Part shown: positions 14,480 through 23,061 of the stretch, piece after piece
Numbering within the stretch: position 1 is the first letter of the stretch
Layout of the letters: the number at the start of each line of letters is the position of its first letter
IMG/VR virus record: IMGVR_UViG_3300032323_001214
Location: 1-64,000 of that record
Source of the DNA: a virus
Length of the DNA stretch: 64,000 nt
Direction: 5' to 3' (one strand)
Translations under genes and position numbers: made by a program
Notes under the pieces: generated by a model
Told to the model about the DNA's origin: nothing
Databases searched by the model: none
Seen by the model: only the letters and a program-made list of their open reading frames with translations

Positions 14480-15018
14480 TATAGTGTTTCTCCACCAATA
14501 GCACGATTACATGGGCATAGTTCGCCAGTCTGTAATGCGTCAAGAATACGCAATGTTTCATCTGGGCTACGACCAACGTTCAAGTTATTAACTGTAACGT
14601 GCTGGATTTCATTGTTTGGATCAACGATGAATGTTGCACGAAGTGCGGCACCTGCTGGTGCATAGAATACACCTAATTGTTCAATCAAGCTCAACTCACC
14701 TCGCTGTGTGTCAGCAAACTGGTGATGTGTGATCTTCTTCAAGTCGGCGTGTGCATTTTGCCATGCTACTTTGCAGAACTCGTTGTCTGTGCTTCCTGTT
14801 AGCAATACTGCATCGCGGTCAGCAAAGTCTTGTGTCAACTTGTCGTATGCTACGATTTCTGTAGGGCAAACGAATGTAAAGTCTTTTGGATAGTAGACAA
14901 TTACCTTCCACTTGCCTTCAAAACTATTTTCTGTAATAGTGTAGAAAGCATCTTCTGGTTGTCCTGGCTTAACGCCTGTAACTGCGAATTTTTCTAATTT
15001 ATCTCCGACTGTTTTCAT
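14479..15018 (-). CDS. ahpC: Peroxiredoxin AhpC
   Basis: 179 aa 2-Cys peroxiredoxin. The peroxidatic Cys is C51 in DFTFVCPTE, with the usual conserved Pro and Thr around it; the C-terminal LCPCN has C168 and C170 as resolving candidates. It reduces H2O2 and organic peroxides. AAGGAG precedes the ATG. The leader contains a 17-bp palindrome (15053-15069) and an AATAAATA late-promoter-like element (15068-15075). It may protect the phage's iron and O2 enzymes during late infection. Confidence 0.92.
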   Translation of the reverse strand: MKTVGDKLEKFAVTGVKPGQPEDAFYTITENSFEGKWKVIVYYPKDFTFVCPTEIVAYDKLTQDFADRDAVLLTGSTDNEFCKVAWQNAHADLKKITHHQFADTQRGELSLIEQLGVFYAPAGAALRATFIVDPNNEIQHVTVNNLNVGRSPDETLRILDALQTGELCPCNRAIGGETL

Positions 15019-15052
15019 AATTTCTCCTTGTGTGTAATAGTCTCTGTAAGTA

Positions 15053-15069
15053 TAACATACTCTATGTTA
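15053..15069. promoter_or_regulatory. Palindrome in the ahpC leader
   Basis: Perfect inverted repeat TAACATA-CTC-TATGTTA, about 35 nt before the ahpC ATG and directly downstream of an AATAAATA element. It could be an operator or an mRNA hairpin. Confidence 0.5.
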
Positions 15070-15075
15070 TTTATT
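15068..15075 (-). promoter_or_regulatory. Late-promoter-like AATAAATA
   Basis: AATAAATA on the minus strand upstream of ahpC with a 49-nt leader containing AAGGAG. Confidence 0.45.
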
Positions 15076-15091
15076 CAATGAAACGGTAAGA

Positions 15092-15394
15092 TTAATCTTC
15101 TGTAGGTATAAGACCGTTGCTATGTTTATCTGTGATTTTTTCAGTATCTTGAAATAAACGCTTCTCTTGCGCCGTCAGTTTGTCTTTGTGAGTTTTACGT
15201 GGGTTACCACACATCATACAACCGGGTTGACCGCAATCCATAGCGTGATGTTTAGCTAGACGATGCGGTTCTTTAATTGCTTTATCTTTATTTGTTAACC
15301 CGTGTGCTTTAGCAATTTTAATTTGCTTTTTGACTGCGGTTTCGTCACGATGACGGCGTTGTGAATTTAAAAATTTTGCAAGTTCATTGGCCAT
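15092..15394 (-). CDS. Conserved hypothetical zinc-type protein (100 aa)
   Basis: 100 aa, very basic N-terminal half (RRHRDET...KKQIKIAKAHG), then a cysteine cluster CGQPGCMMCGNPRKTHK that may bind a metal. I recognise the Cys-rich CGNPRK signature as common among proteobacterial and phage hypotheticals without an assigned function. It overlaps the iscU gene by 11 nt, suggesting a shared role or at least co-expression. Confidence 0.7.
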   Translation of the reverse strand: MANELAKFLNSQRRHRDETAVKKQIKIAKAHGLTNKDKAIKEPHRLAKHHAMDCGQPGCMMCGNPRKTHKDKLTAQEKRLFQDTEKITDKHSNGLIPTED

Positions 15395-15773
15395 GATGTT
15401 TTTCTTTATAATCGTTTACTGCGGCTTTGATGGCGTCTTCTGCGAGGATGCTACAGTGGATTTTGACTGGGGGGAGGCTGAGTTCGTCTGCGATTGTGCT
15501 GTTTTTAAGTGCTGATGCTTCATCCAATGTTTTACCCTTGACCCACTCTGTGACAAGACTTGAAGAAGCAATTGCCGACCCGCACCCATATGTTTTAAAT
15601 TTGGCATCTGTTATTAATCCTGTTTCTTTATCTACTTTAATACTTAATTTAAGGACGTCTCCACATGCCGGGGCTCCTACCATTCCTATACCTACATCAC
15701 TATCGTCTTTTGCAAAACTACCCACGTTGCGTGGATTTTCATAGTGGTCAATTACTGCCGCTGAATAAGACAT
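15384..15773 (-). CDS. iscU: Iron-sulfur cluster scaffold IscU
   Basis: 129 aa, the normal IscU length. All three cluster cysteines (C37 in APACGD, C64 in YGCGSA, C107 in IHCS) and the nearby D39 are present, and LPPVK (100-104), the HscA chaperone recognition motif, is intact. It would assemble [2Fe-2S] clusters with host IscS. In this genome the visible client is the Rieske oxygenase. Promoter ACTAAATA at 15793-15800 and AAAGGAG before the ATG give a conventional late mRNA. Confidence 0.93.
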   Translation of the reverse strand: MSYSAAVIDHYENPRNVGSFAKDDSDVGIGMVGAPACGDVLKLSIKVDKETGLITDAKFKTYGCGSAIASSSLVTEWVKGKTLDEASALKNSTIADELSLPPVKIHCSILAEDAIKAAVNDYKEKHHGQ

Positions 15774-15792
15774 GTGTTACTCTCCTTTACAC

Positions 15793-15800
15793 TATTTAGT
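15793..15800 (-). promoter_or_regulatory. Late promoter ACTAAATA
   Basis: Minus strand, 19 nt before the iscU ATG, with AAAGGAG in the leader. Confidence 0.6.
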
Positions 15801-16332
15801 AATTATTATTACTGTCTACAACAATCCAACCTAGTTTTAATAAATCATTGCGAATTTCATCAGTGACTACACTTTCAGGAACGTATCCGTTTGGAAATGC
15901 TATGTTCAGTTTAGGATCATATCCAGTGTCGTTTCTTATCCCAGAACAATACCAATCCATATAGTCCCCTTCCTCTAGCATATTAGCAACGATGCCACCT
16001 GCAGAACGCCAACTTGCACTCCAAGTTTTACCTTGTAATATTGGCCATGCTTCGTTTTTTGTAAAGTCATTGTTACAAATTGCCGCATACATATTTTGTG
16101 CGTATACATCACTTGCTTTTGCTTTATCACATATCCACTGAGTGGAACGTAGGTCATACTCCATATTATCTACTTTCCACTCATCAGTGGCTTCTAGTTC
16201 AGTACGTTGTTCTCTCATTGATTTAAACAAATCAATCATCTGTTCAGCTTCTTCTGTGGTTTTCTCACCTTCTTCAACTTTTTTAAGCATGTTGTTAAGT
16301 TGAAAAGTTCCGCGTTCAGGACTACTATTCAT
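15796..16332 (-). CDS. Conserved phage hypothetical protein
   Basis: 178 aa. The N-terminal third is a charged helix (KKVEEGEKTTEEAEQM); the centre holds the Trp-rich stretch WSASWRSAGGIVANM followed by GDYMDWYCSG. I associate this Trp-rich signature with a hypothetical family of T4-like phages, but no function is known. No membrane segment. It overlaps the preceding gene by 8 nt. The C-terminus ends VVDSNNNY, only a few bases from the iscU promoter. Confidence 0.7.
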   Translation of the reverse strand: MNSSPERGTFQLNNMLKKVEEGEKTTEEAEQMIDLFKSMREQRTELEATDEWKVDNMEYDLRSTQWICDKAKASDVYAQNMYAAICNNDFTKNEAWPILQGKTWSASWRSAGGIVANMLEEGDYMDWYCSGIRNDTGYDPKLNIAFPNGYVPESVVTDEIRNDLLKLGWIVVDSNNNY

Positions 16333-16798
16333 CTTCTACCTCTATCCAAGTGTGGTCACCTAACCATTTAACTCTTGCGATGTATTCATATTCTTCTGGC
16401 TTACCTGTACACCAATCATTTGGGCCATTGATACTCAATCTAGTAAACTGTTTTCTATGGTCGTATAACAACCAATATATTTGTCCATTGAATAATTGAA
16501 AGTCATACTTAGCGGCATGAACCATATCAGTCAAATCAAGTCTATGCTTAATCTGCTCTGCTTGCTTTTGTAAAACAGTTACTAGTTCCATGATTCTATC
16601 ATATTCCTGTTTTGCATGTAGTCGGGCAACATTAAGCATAATATCTTTATGCTTTTCTACGGGTACTAAATCAAATTTAGGCCCACTACTTTCTGTAGCG
16701 TATGGTGTTACATTGCGGTTGAAGAAATGAACTAACGATTCCGAACTAGTAGAATCATAGCTACTTCTACCATTAGCCGAGTTAAGCTTATCTTTCAT
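16325..16798 (-). CDS. Conserved hypothetical protein, DUF2452-like
   Basis: 157 aa. A long helix in the middle (QEYDRIMELVTVLQKQAEQI) is followed by AAKYDFQLFNGQIYWLLY and a WCTGKPEEYEY segment, an order that resembles DUF2452 proteins. Function unknown. It overlaps both neighbours by about ten bases, forming one unit with the SleB-type hydrolase gene upstream. Confidence 0.6.
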   Translation of the reverse strand: MKDKLNSANGRSSYDSTSSESLVHFFNRNVTPYATESSGPKFDLVPVEKHKDIMLNVARLHAKQEYDRIMELVTVLQKQAEQIKHRLDLTDMVHAAKYDFQLFNGQIYWLLYDHRKQFTRLSINGPNDWCTGKPEEYEYIARVKWLGDHTWIEVEDE

Positions 16799-17381
16799 TG
16801 TAATTAGCTTTTTGTTTCTTCTGCTTAGAATAAAATATGTGATTACCTATTTTCTTTACTTGCTGATAGGGCCACATGGGGTCTACATGTATGCTATGAA
16901 AAAACAACGCCGTTTTTGGAACAACATCTTTATAGCCATCATTAACCATAACTTCGTATGCTACTTGCTGTGCTTGTTTATACCTAACATTATTTTTATT
17001 AGGTTCAGTTTTACCTTCACATACCCAACTGAATTGACAAAGTTTTGAACGTTGCAGTACCCCATCATTATTTGTTTTTTCAAAATGAGTAGTTTGATAA
17101 ATTACGGCACAGGGTGTTTTTGCAAATCCATGTTGTACTCTATTAAGCACGACTCTGGCTACGGCTGCTTGTCCCACTACAGATTCTCCGCCTGCCTCAT
17201 AAAAAATATTTTTAGCTAGACATTTAAGTTGTTTAGGATCTACATTTTTGATTTCTTCATGTATTGCCGCAATTGCGGAAGGTTGGTTAATCTTATCAGT
17301 TGTTTCAACCAAAAATATTCCAAAGAATAGAATTGATGTGATGGTAAAGTATTTACCAAATTTTAAAAAATTTTCTTTCAT
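16788..17381 (-). CDS. SleB-type cell-wall hydrolase (probable endolysin)
   Basis: 197 aa. A membrane segment at residues 11-25 (FTITSILFFGIFLVE) precedes a Hydrolase_2/SleB domain starting near residue 53: CLAKNIFYEAGGESVVGQAAVARVVLNRV, with the catalytic Glu candidate E62 or E66. The family cleaves peptidoglycan. The uncleaved N-terminal anchor resembles a signal-arrest-release endolysin, so export without a holin is possible. No holin was recognised in the window. Confidence 0.8.
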   Translation of the reverse strand: MKENFLKFGKYFTITSILFFGIFLVETTDKINQPSAIAAIHEEIKNVDPKQLKCLAKNIFYEAGGESVVGQAAVARVVLNRVQHGFAKTPCAVIYQTTHFEKTNNDGVLQRSKLCQFSWVCEGKTEPNKNNVRYKQAQQVAYEVMVNDGYKDVVPKTALFFHSIHVDPMWPYQQVKKIGNHIFYSKQKKQKANYNER

Positions 17382-17418
17382 TACTTTCCTTTCACTTGAG
17401 TGAACAAGTTATTAGAGA

Positions 17419-19419
17419 TTACAAATCGTCCCAGCAATCACAATTGCATCGAATTACATCATCTATTGCTTCGTTAATTGAGTACACCGATGACAATACG
17501 TTATTAGAAAAATAAGGTGGGTTTAATTCTGGTGGAATAATAGTTCCAAAATCTCCTCCACCAAAGCTTCCCGGGAAGTCAGATTCGCCTGTATCAATTG
17601 GCGTTCCTGGTCCCGGGTTATCGGGAATGATAGGAGGGAATACAGGGAAATTAGGATCAACTGGATCAACGTCCGGCGGAGGTAATATAGGGCCACCATC
17701 GTCATCAATAACTGGTTGTATTCCGGGGTTAGTGACGATATACAAGTTAGTACCCGGATCATAATAACCGACTGGACTCGGGGCAAGTATAGCGCCGTCT
17801 GCACAGCGTACTTGCTCAAGTTTTGCAGGTATAGTACCGGGTAACAAACCGTTAGCAATCAATTGTTTATTTTCTTTTGACGTTATTGTGTCGGGTATGT
17901 TATTATCTAACGGAATGCCTATCGCTGTCAACTTGTTTTGGTTACGTGACTCACGCATCATGCCCACAAGACTTTGACCGCCACTAGTACATAAGTTTAC
18001 AATTGCTTCTAATGTTTGGGCAGTCATATGCGGCTTAGTATTAAGTGCAAATTGGGGGACTGCATCTGTGAATACTATTTGTGTAGTAGGGAATCTATTT
18101 AGATTATCATCTTTTGGTACGGGTAGGGGTGCTAATCCTATACTTCTAGCCCGTTGTTCTCTGGTCAATTGTTCACCAGTTCTGTCCCATAACTTGTTAA
18201 GTAAGAACGATTCCCTAGGTCTATTATTTCTTATTGCTAATATTTCTTCGTTAGCTTGATCGATATATGACTGCACCGGACTATTCATCCAAGGCCAGCC
18301 CGGTTCTCCACCTGTTCCTGATGGTCCAAAGAACGGATCTACATAAATGTCACCAACTGTGTTTTTACCAGCAGTCGATATTGCACCAGATGGAGATACT
18401 GGAAGAGTTTCTATGGGTGGGTGCTGAATTGATATCGTTTCCCGCGGCATGTTGGCTCTTACCCAATTAGCATCTTGTGGTGGATAGAAAGGACGAGTTT
18501 GATTAGGGTATATATTACCTGCAGACCAATTAGTTTGTACAGTATGCGCCCATAAATATGAGTTGCCGTTGTTTATTTCTGCACTTACTCTACCAAAAGA
18601 GCCGCCACCCATAGAAGCAGCCAGTTCATCATTTCTACCGGTATTTGCTGTTACTGACGCTCCTACATTATTAGGTGATATAGTTACAACAGGATTAGGA
18701 GCTGTGCCCCTACCATATCCACCACCATCTTCACCCAAACTTAACAATAGTGAATAATACCAATCATATTCTTCTGGTTCACCGGGGTCTACCCATATAA
18801 TAGGTGAATTAGTGGGCGCATATAAATATTCCTGCGGATTGTAGTCAGGTTCCTCAGGGTCGGGCTGGTAATCGGGGTTTGCAGTATTGGGACCTGGTGT
18901 TGGTGGAACATATGGTTTAGAAATAACATACCAATAAGGTTGAGCAATATCTATTCTTGCTTTTTCCCATGTTACTGCTAGAAACAACTGATTATATATA
19001 TTATGTAATTTTTGTGTTTGTATGTTACGGATTGCGTTATATGTTTCTCTCAATGGGTATGGCAATCCAGACATACATCCAAAAAAGTCTGATGTAGTAT
19101 ATTGCCCTCTAGGACCGCTACCCAATGCTATCAAGTTTAGTGCCTGATCCGCTTCTGATAATATAGCAGGTATATCAGAACCGTTAATATTAAGACCTTT
19201 AGTGGTCTCTATTGTCATAGCTGCCTGTGCTAATTTTTCAACCGGTACATTTGTGATGTTTCGTATTTGACTAATTGATGCACCAAATGCTCCGGCAGCT
19301 ACTGCAATATCAGGTGGCAGAATACCATCTAGATATGATCCAAAACCACCCTGAACAAGCTGAATATTAATTTCAGGTTGTGTTTCATTTGATGTGTTAC
19401 TTGTTAGTTCGCCTGCCAT
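17419..19419 (-). CDS. Large hypothetical, probable virion protein (666 aa)
   Basis: 666 aa. The helical N-terminal region (to about residue 170) is followed by a Pro- and acid-rich stretch (PDYQPDPEEPDYNPQ) and further low-complexity Gly/Pro segments (PPPDVDPVDPNFPVFPP). It ends with a short cysteine-rich tail, CNCDCWDDL. I recognise no domain. It is read in the same direction as the PAAR spike gene and lies 12 bases from the next large gene, consistent with a tail or baseplate accessory protein. Confidence 0.6.
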   Translation of the reverse strand: MAGELTSNTSNETQPEINIQLVQGGFGSYLDGILPPDIAVAAGAFGASISQIRNITNVPVEKLAQAAMTIETTKGLNINGSDIPAILSEADQALNLIALGSGPRGQYTTSDFFGCMSGLPYPLRETYNAIRNIQTQKLHNIYNQLFLAVTWEKARIDIAQPYWYVISKPYVPPTPGPNTANPDYQPDPEEPDYNPQEYLYAPTNSPIIWVDPGEPEEYDWYYSLLLSLGEDGGGYGRGTAPNPVVTISPNNVGASVTANTGRNDELAASMGGGSFGRVSAEINNGNSYLWAHTVQTNWSAGNIYPNQTRPFYPPQDANWVRANMPRETISIQHPPIETLPVSPSGAISTAGKNTVGDIYVDPFFGPSGTGGEPGWPWMNSPVQSYIDQANEEILAIRNNRPRESFLLNKLWDRTGEQLTREQRARSIGLAPLPVPKDDNLNRFPTTQIVFTDAVPQFALNTKPHMTAQTLEAIVNLCTSGGQSLVGMMRESRNQNKLTAIGIPLDNNIPDTITSKENKQLIANGLLPGTIPAKLEQVRCADGAILAPSPVGYYDPGTNLYIVTNPGIQPVIDDDGGPILPPPDVDPVDPNFPVFPPIIPDNPGPGTPIDTGESDFPGSFGGGDFGTIIPPELNPPYFSNNVLSSVYSINEAIDDVIRCNCDCWDDL

Positions 19420-19431
19420 ATTTTTATTCTA

Positions 19432-21549
19432 TTAAGATTGTTCCCAAGGTCTTATCAAATCTGTGGGTGCTGCCACACCTTGTGATTGGAAAAGATCCTC
19501 TCTGCGGTCTGCACGTTGTATTTGTTCTACCGCTTGTTTTTGTATTCTAGGATCTTCGTATGGATTTGTGATCCCTTGTGCGGCCCAAGTTTCGGATATC
19601 GGTTTACCAGTTACAGGATTTATCTCACCTGCTTGCCAAGCAATAAATGCATCAGTTTCTTTTTTGGGTATCAATGATGGATCTCTACCGATGTAAGGTG
19701 TAGGTGTAGGATCTCCTGCTACAACACTTTGACTCCCTGCGGGACCGGCAACAAAGTTTACGTTGGTTGATTGCTGTGTTGCGGCAGGGGCGGTAGCAAG
19801 TGCAACACCAAAGTTTGGTGAGGGTTGTCCTGAAGGATATACCGGTAATACTCTATCTTGCACTGTAGGTGAAGTTAGTTGAGAGTTGACTGATGCGTTT
19901 GCTACTCCTTGACCATATATAAAATAATATACTTTGCTTGATGGATAAAGTCTTGTTGAGAAGTTATTATTTATGGTTGATGTGGTTAAATCTTTTACTT
20001 GTTTATTCAACACCTCAATCGTGTTGGCAAATAATGTCACCGCATCATTATCTGTACTGACTGCTAGTTGATTGTTCAATTCAGCTACTACTGTTAAAGC
20101 ATAACCTTGGAAGTTAGGATATAAGTTGTTATTAAAAGTAGAAGTAGTTGTCCTAGCAGTAGCAGTAATTATAGTAGACACCGTGTTGTCCGTGTTTCTA
20201 GTTGTTACTAAAGTATAGTATGGCACTGATAAGTCATTGCCACCATAGTATACATTTTGTGTATTGGTGACTGAAGTTATGCCTTGAGCGGCTTGACCTG
20301 TATTATATAAAGGAACAGTTAATGTCTGATACACTGCTGAACTAGTTGATGTAGCCCTAGTAGGGAACAATTTTTTAGGATTTAATAAATCAGCTAATGA
20401 TTCTAATCCTTCTGTTTTGCAATTCAGTGGTATCAATACTTCTGTTAAATCTTTTCCTAAAATAATAGTAAAGGCTTTATATATTTTTATTTGTTGCGCT
20501 TTTGTTATGTTATCAGTATTACCAAGTATAGATGCTAATTCAGATTGAGTCATGCCGGCAGCTAATAGTGCTAAACTAACAGCCGGTGTTAATGCATTGT
20601 TTTCTTGTAAAGTTTCTAATAAATTAGAAGGTAATCCAAACGTGTTAATCTTCTTTAGATTAATGGCTCTTCCTGTTTTAATTAAGTCTTGTCCAAAATT
20701 GAATGTGGCTAATGAGACCCCTGTTATGTCTGCACTAATTAAGTCATTCATGTTGCTATATGTGCCTTCTAAGAATGACTTAGAATTGTCAACTGAAGTT
20801 ATAGCACTATTAGTATAGTTTACAAACGAGTCTGCTTGTTGGAAGGATCCTAAGAAATCTTTATACTTAGGTTGACCTTCATTATAGTTAAACTCATCCC
20901 AGGCTTGTAACGCAATTAGTCTATTAAATCCCCATTGTGTTACTGCTTTGTTGCCACCATTGCTATACTTAGTACCGCCCCATGCAGTACCTATGCCATA
21001 AGGACCGGTTGTATCATTATTCCATGTAAACGCATATGTTCCACTATTACCTAATCCAGGTACTAGTGTTCCATATTTAATATTTCCACCAGTGACATTT
21101 CCCGGGTCGGCAACTGTCACAACTACAAATGATCCCGGCTTACTTGTACTAATCAACCATGTATCATTGTATCCCTCAACTGATGTACTTAATTGTACAT
21201 ATGTACCTGCAGGAAATTGGTTTATTACACTAGTGTCGTGATATACTGTAAAGTATGAGGGTGTTGATTCAATGTTTATAAAACCTATACTATTTGTTAA
21301 TCCACCTACAAAAATTATATTATTATATACGTCTCCGTTAACTTGCCCACGTAGACAAGCATCATTGATTGACCAAGTAATTAAACGTAGTACGGTGTTT
21401 TGTACGATTGATCCAAAAGAAAAATTAGAATAAGATTTGCTACTACCGGCAAAGTCTGTTACGATTGGATTGATGCCTAGTCCATTGTTTTGCAACAATG
21501 AACTCATGACGTTTACGCCCAGTGGGCTTTGCTTTCCTGTATCGCTCAT
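19432..21549 (-). CDS. Large hypothetical, probable virion protein (705 aa)
   Basis: 705 aa, without signal peptide or membrane segment. The first half is beta-rich with many Gly/Asn/Thr turns (TYVQLSTSVEGYNDTW), the central part is helical (LTPAVSLALLAAGMTQSELASIL), and the C-terminus is Pro/Gln-rich. I do not recognise a family. Its start overlaps the GIY-YIG-like gene stop by four bases. Proximity to PAAR suggests a baseplate or tail-tip component. Confidence 0.6.
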   Translation of the reverse strand: MSDTGKQSPLGVNVMSSLLQNNGLGINPIVTDFAGSSKSYSNFSFGSIVQNTVLRLITWSINDACLRGQVNGDVYNNIIFVGGLTNSIGFINIESTPSYFTVYHDTSVINQFPAGTYVQLSTSVEGYNDTWLISTSKPGSFVVVTVADPGNVTGGNIKYGTLVPGLGNSGTYAFTWNNDTTGPYGIGTAWGGTKYSNGGNKAVTQWGFNRLIALQAWDEFNYNEGQPKYKDFLGSFQQADSFVNYTNSAITSVDNSKSFLEGTYSNMNDLISADITGVSLATFNFGQDLIKTGRAINLKKINTFGLPSNLLETLQENNALTPAVSLALLAAGMTQSELASILGNTDNITKAQQIKIYKAFTIILGKDLTEVLIPLNCKTEGLESLADLLNPKKLFPTRATSTSSAVYQTLTVPLYNTGQAAQGITSVTNTQNVYYGGNDLSVPYYTLVTTRNTDNTVSTIITATARTTTSTFNNNLYPNFQGYALTVVAELNNQLAVSTDNDAVTLFANTIEVLNKQVKDLTTSTINNNFSTRLYPSSKVYYFIYGQGVANASVNSQLTSPTVQDRVLPVYPSGQPSPNFGVALATAPAATQQSTNVNFVAGPAGSQSVVAGDPTPTPYIGRDPSLIPKKETDAFIAWQAGEINPVTGKPISETWAAQGITNPYEDPRIQKQAVEQIQRADRREDLFQSQGVAAPTDLIRPWEQS

Positions 21550-22232
21550 GGTTGTAGTTGCTCATTAATAATTTGTATAACATTAGATACCATATCCAAT
21601 GATAAAGTTTCTGTAAACCCGTCCGGGCATTGTTCTTTGGTTGCGTAACCTTCTTTAGTAAGAGTTTTTATTAAATTCTCTACTAATTTTGCTTCTTTAC
21701 CAGTAGCATAACATTTTGTTATTATTAATTCATACTTCCCGTTAGTCAATAAATGCCTGTACAATCTAGATTTTAAATTATTAGTTATACCAAATTTAAT
21801 AAAATTTTCAAATTTTAATACATATACCCAGCCCGGTAGTGTTTCTTTGTATCCATACTTAGCACACTTTGGACAGCCACTAATTCGCATTACACTGTCC
21901 GGGGTAGAACTCCAACGATGACCGTAATCACATTCAAATTGAGTTTTTGTATCCTGATTTATATAATCTCCAATCATATAAATATTACGAAAATTTATTC
22001 TATTATTTACAATTTCTTTTGTTAATTTAGAGTAAAGATGATGCCCTCCGTTTAGCTGAGAGTTACATGTGGGGCAACCTCTGAGTATGACATTATTAAC
22101 TCTAGCTGTCCAAGAATGTCCATTAATACATTTCATTAAACTCTTTTTATGCGTGCCATGGTACTCGCCGATAATATGAATATCTTTATCGTTTAATTTC
22201 TTATCAATGATATCTCTACTAATTCTAATCAT
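21546..22232 (-). CDS. GIY-YIG-like endonuclease with two zinc modules
   Basis: 228 aa. Two consecutive zinc modules of the form C-x-x-G-H-x-W...C-P-x-C (near 34-57 and 98-127) are followed by GWVYVLKFENFIKFGITN, the beta-hairpin of a GIY-YIG/T5orf172-type nuclease, and E189-type residues in the helix EAKLVENLIKTL. Such genes are typical free-standing homing endonucleases in T4-like phages. It sits between PAAR and the 705-aa protein with four-base overlaps on both sides, so it is well integrated into the operon. Confidence 0.7.
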   Translation of the reverse strand: MIRISRDIIDKKLNDKDIHIIGEYHGTHKKSLMKCINGHSWTARVNNVILRGCPTCNSQLNGGHHLYSKLTKEIVNNRINFRNIYMIGDYINQDTKTQFECDYGHRWSSTPDSVMRISGCPKCAKYGYKETLPGWVYVLKFENFIKFGITNNLKSRLYRHLLTNGKYELIITKCYATGKEAKLVENLIKTLTKEGYATKEQCPDGFTETLSLDMVSNVIQIINEQLQP

Positions 22233-22513
22233 GGGACAAACACATCAGGACTACCTTGAACAATAGAATGTCCACATGTATTACCCGACCCTACTCTAAG
22301 TACCGGTACTCCCTCGCAGAATACAGTAGGACTACCACTGGTAGTTGAGGCAGCTTTGTGAGGAGGATGCGATTTTCTACCCCATGGCCCATGGGGTGTT
22401 AATTTACTAACATGCAGTCCTACTGGAATGCCGTTAGCGAAAACGGTTGAGGCGCCACGTATTATCTTGCCGCCTTCTTGATTCTCGTCACCTTTCCTAC
22501 TAAGCTTTGCCAT
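22229..22513 (-). CDS. PAAR-motif spike-tip protein
   Basis: 94 aa. The repeat pattern of PAAR proteins is seen: STVFANGIPV, later PTVFCEGVPVLRVG and GSPDVFVP, with H/C residues (HPPH, C, C, H) that would coordinate the tip metal ion. PAAR proteins form the sharp end of the contractile tail spike (T4 gp5.4 position). The length is normal. Confidence 0.85.
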   Translation of the reverse strand: MAKLSRKGDENQEGGKIIRGASTVFANGIPVGLHVSKLTPHGPWGRKSHPPHKAASTTSGSPTVFCEGVPVLRVGSGNTCGHSIVQGSPDVFVP

Positions 22514-22514
22514 T

Positions 22515-22820
22515 TTATCCCAATACGATTTTTTTATCTGGTACTTTAATACCAGTTGTTGCTTCTAAATACTTCATTCTAACACTATCGTCAGTTTCAG
22601 CATAAATTGCAATACTAGTAGTATTTAGCTTAAATTCACCCTTAGGATTTGCAGTAAAGATACTAGGAATCATTTGCATTCCCTGCTGTGTAGGTGCAAT
22701 AGAGACAGGTTCTTCAATAACAATGAAGTTTCCGCCTGCTTGTACGACTTTGGCTATTAATTCCTCGCCCGAGTTAAGCTTAAATGTGAATACTTTGTTT
22801 GGTTCTAGTGCTATTTGCAT
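22515..22820 (-). CDS. Small conserved beta-barrel-like phage protein
   Basis: 101 aa. It begins MQIALEPNKVFTFKLNSGEELIAKVV, with strand pattern and GEELIAKVV like a small Sm/LSm-type barrel, and ends IKVPDKKIVLG. No membrane segment. The function is unknown; the Sm-like suggestion rests only on strand order and the GEELIAKV element. It abuts the glutaredoxin gene (one shared base) and the PAAR gene. Confidence 0.6.
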   Translation of the reverse strand: MQIALEPNKVFTFKLNSGEELIAKVVQAGGNFIVIEEPVSIAPTQQGMQMIPSIFTANPKGEFKLNTTSIAIYAETDDSVRMKYLEATTGIKVPDKKIVLG

Positions 22821-23050
22821 TAATTACTTTCTGTTAATTTTTGTTTAAGTTCAGTGAATCCACCGATTAGTACACCATCTAAAATGATTTGCGGTACTGT
22901 TCTTGCTGTTGGGATTGCTTCGAGCAATTCTTCTCTGGTATAACCATCTCCGATCTTGCGTTCTTCGAATTTAATACCTTTTTGTGTTAATAGTGCCTTT
23001 GCTTGGTCGCAATAGGGACAATGATACTTACTCCATACGATTGCTGTCAT
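22820..23050 (-). CDS. grx: Glutaredoxin
   Basis: 76 aa, the size of phage and NrdH-like glutaredoxins. Redox pair C11-P-Y-C14, the cis-Pro loop ARTVPQI and the glutathione-binding GGFTEL segment are intact. It directly follows nrdB and nrdA in transcription order and is the likely electron donor for the ribonucleotide reductase; AhpD or other redox enzymes could also use it. Confidence 0.93.
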   Translation of the reverse strand: MTAIVWSKYHCPYCDQAKALLTQKGIKFEERKIGDGYTREELLEAIPTARTVPQIILDGVLIGGFTELKQKLTESN

Positions 23051-23061
23051 TTTATTTCCTT

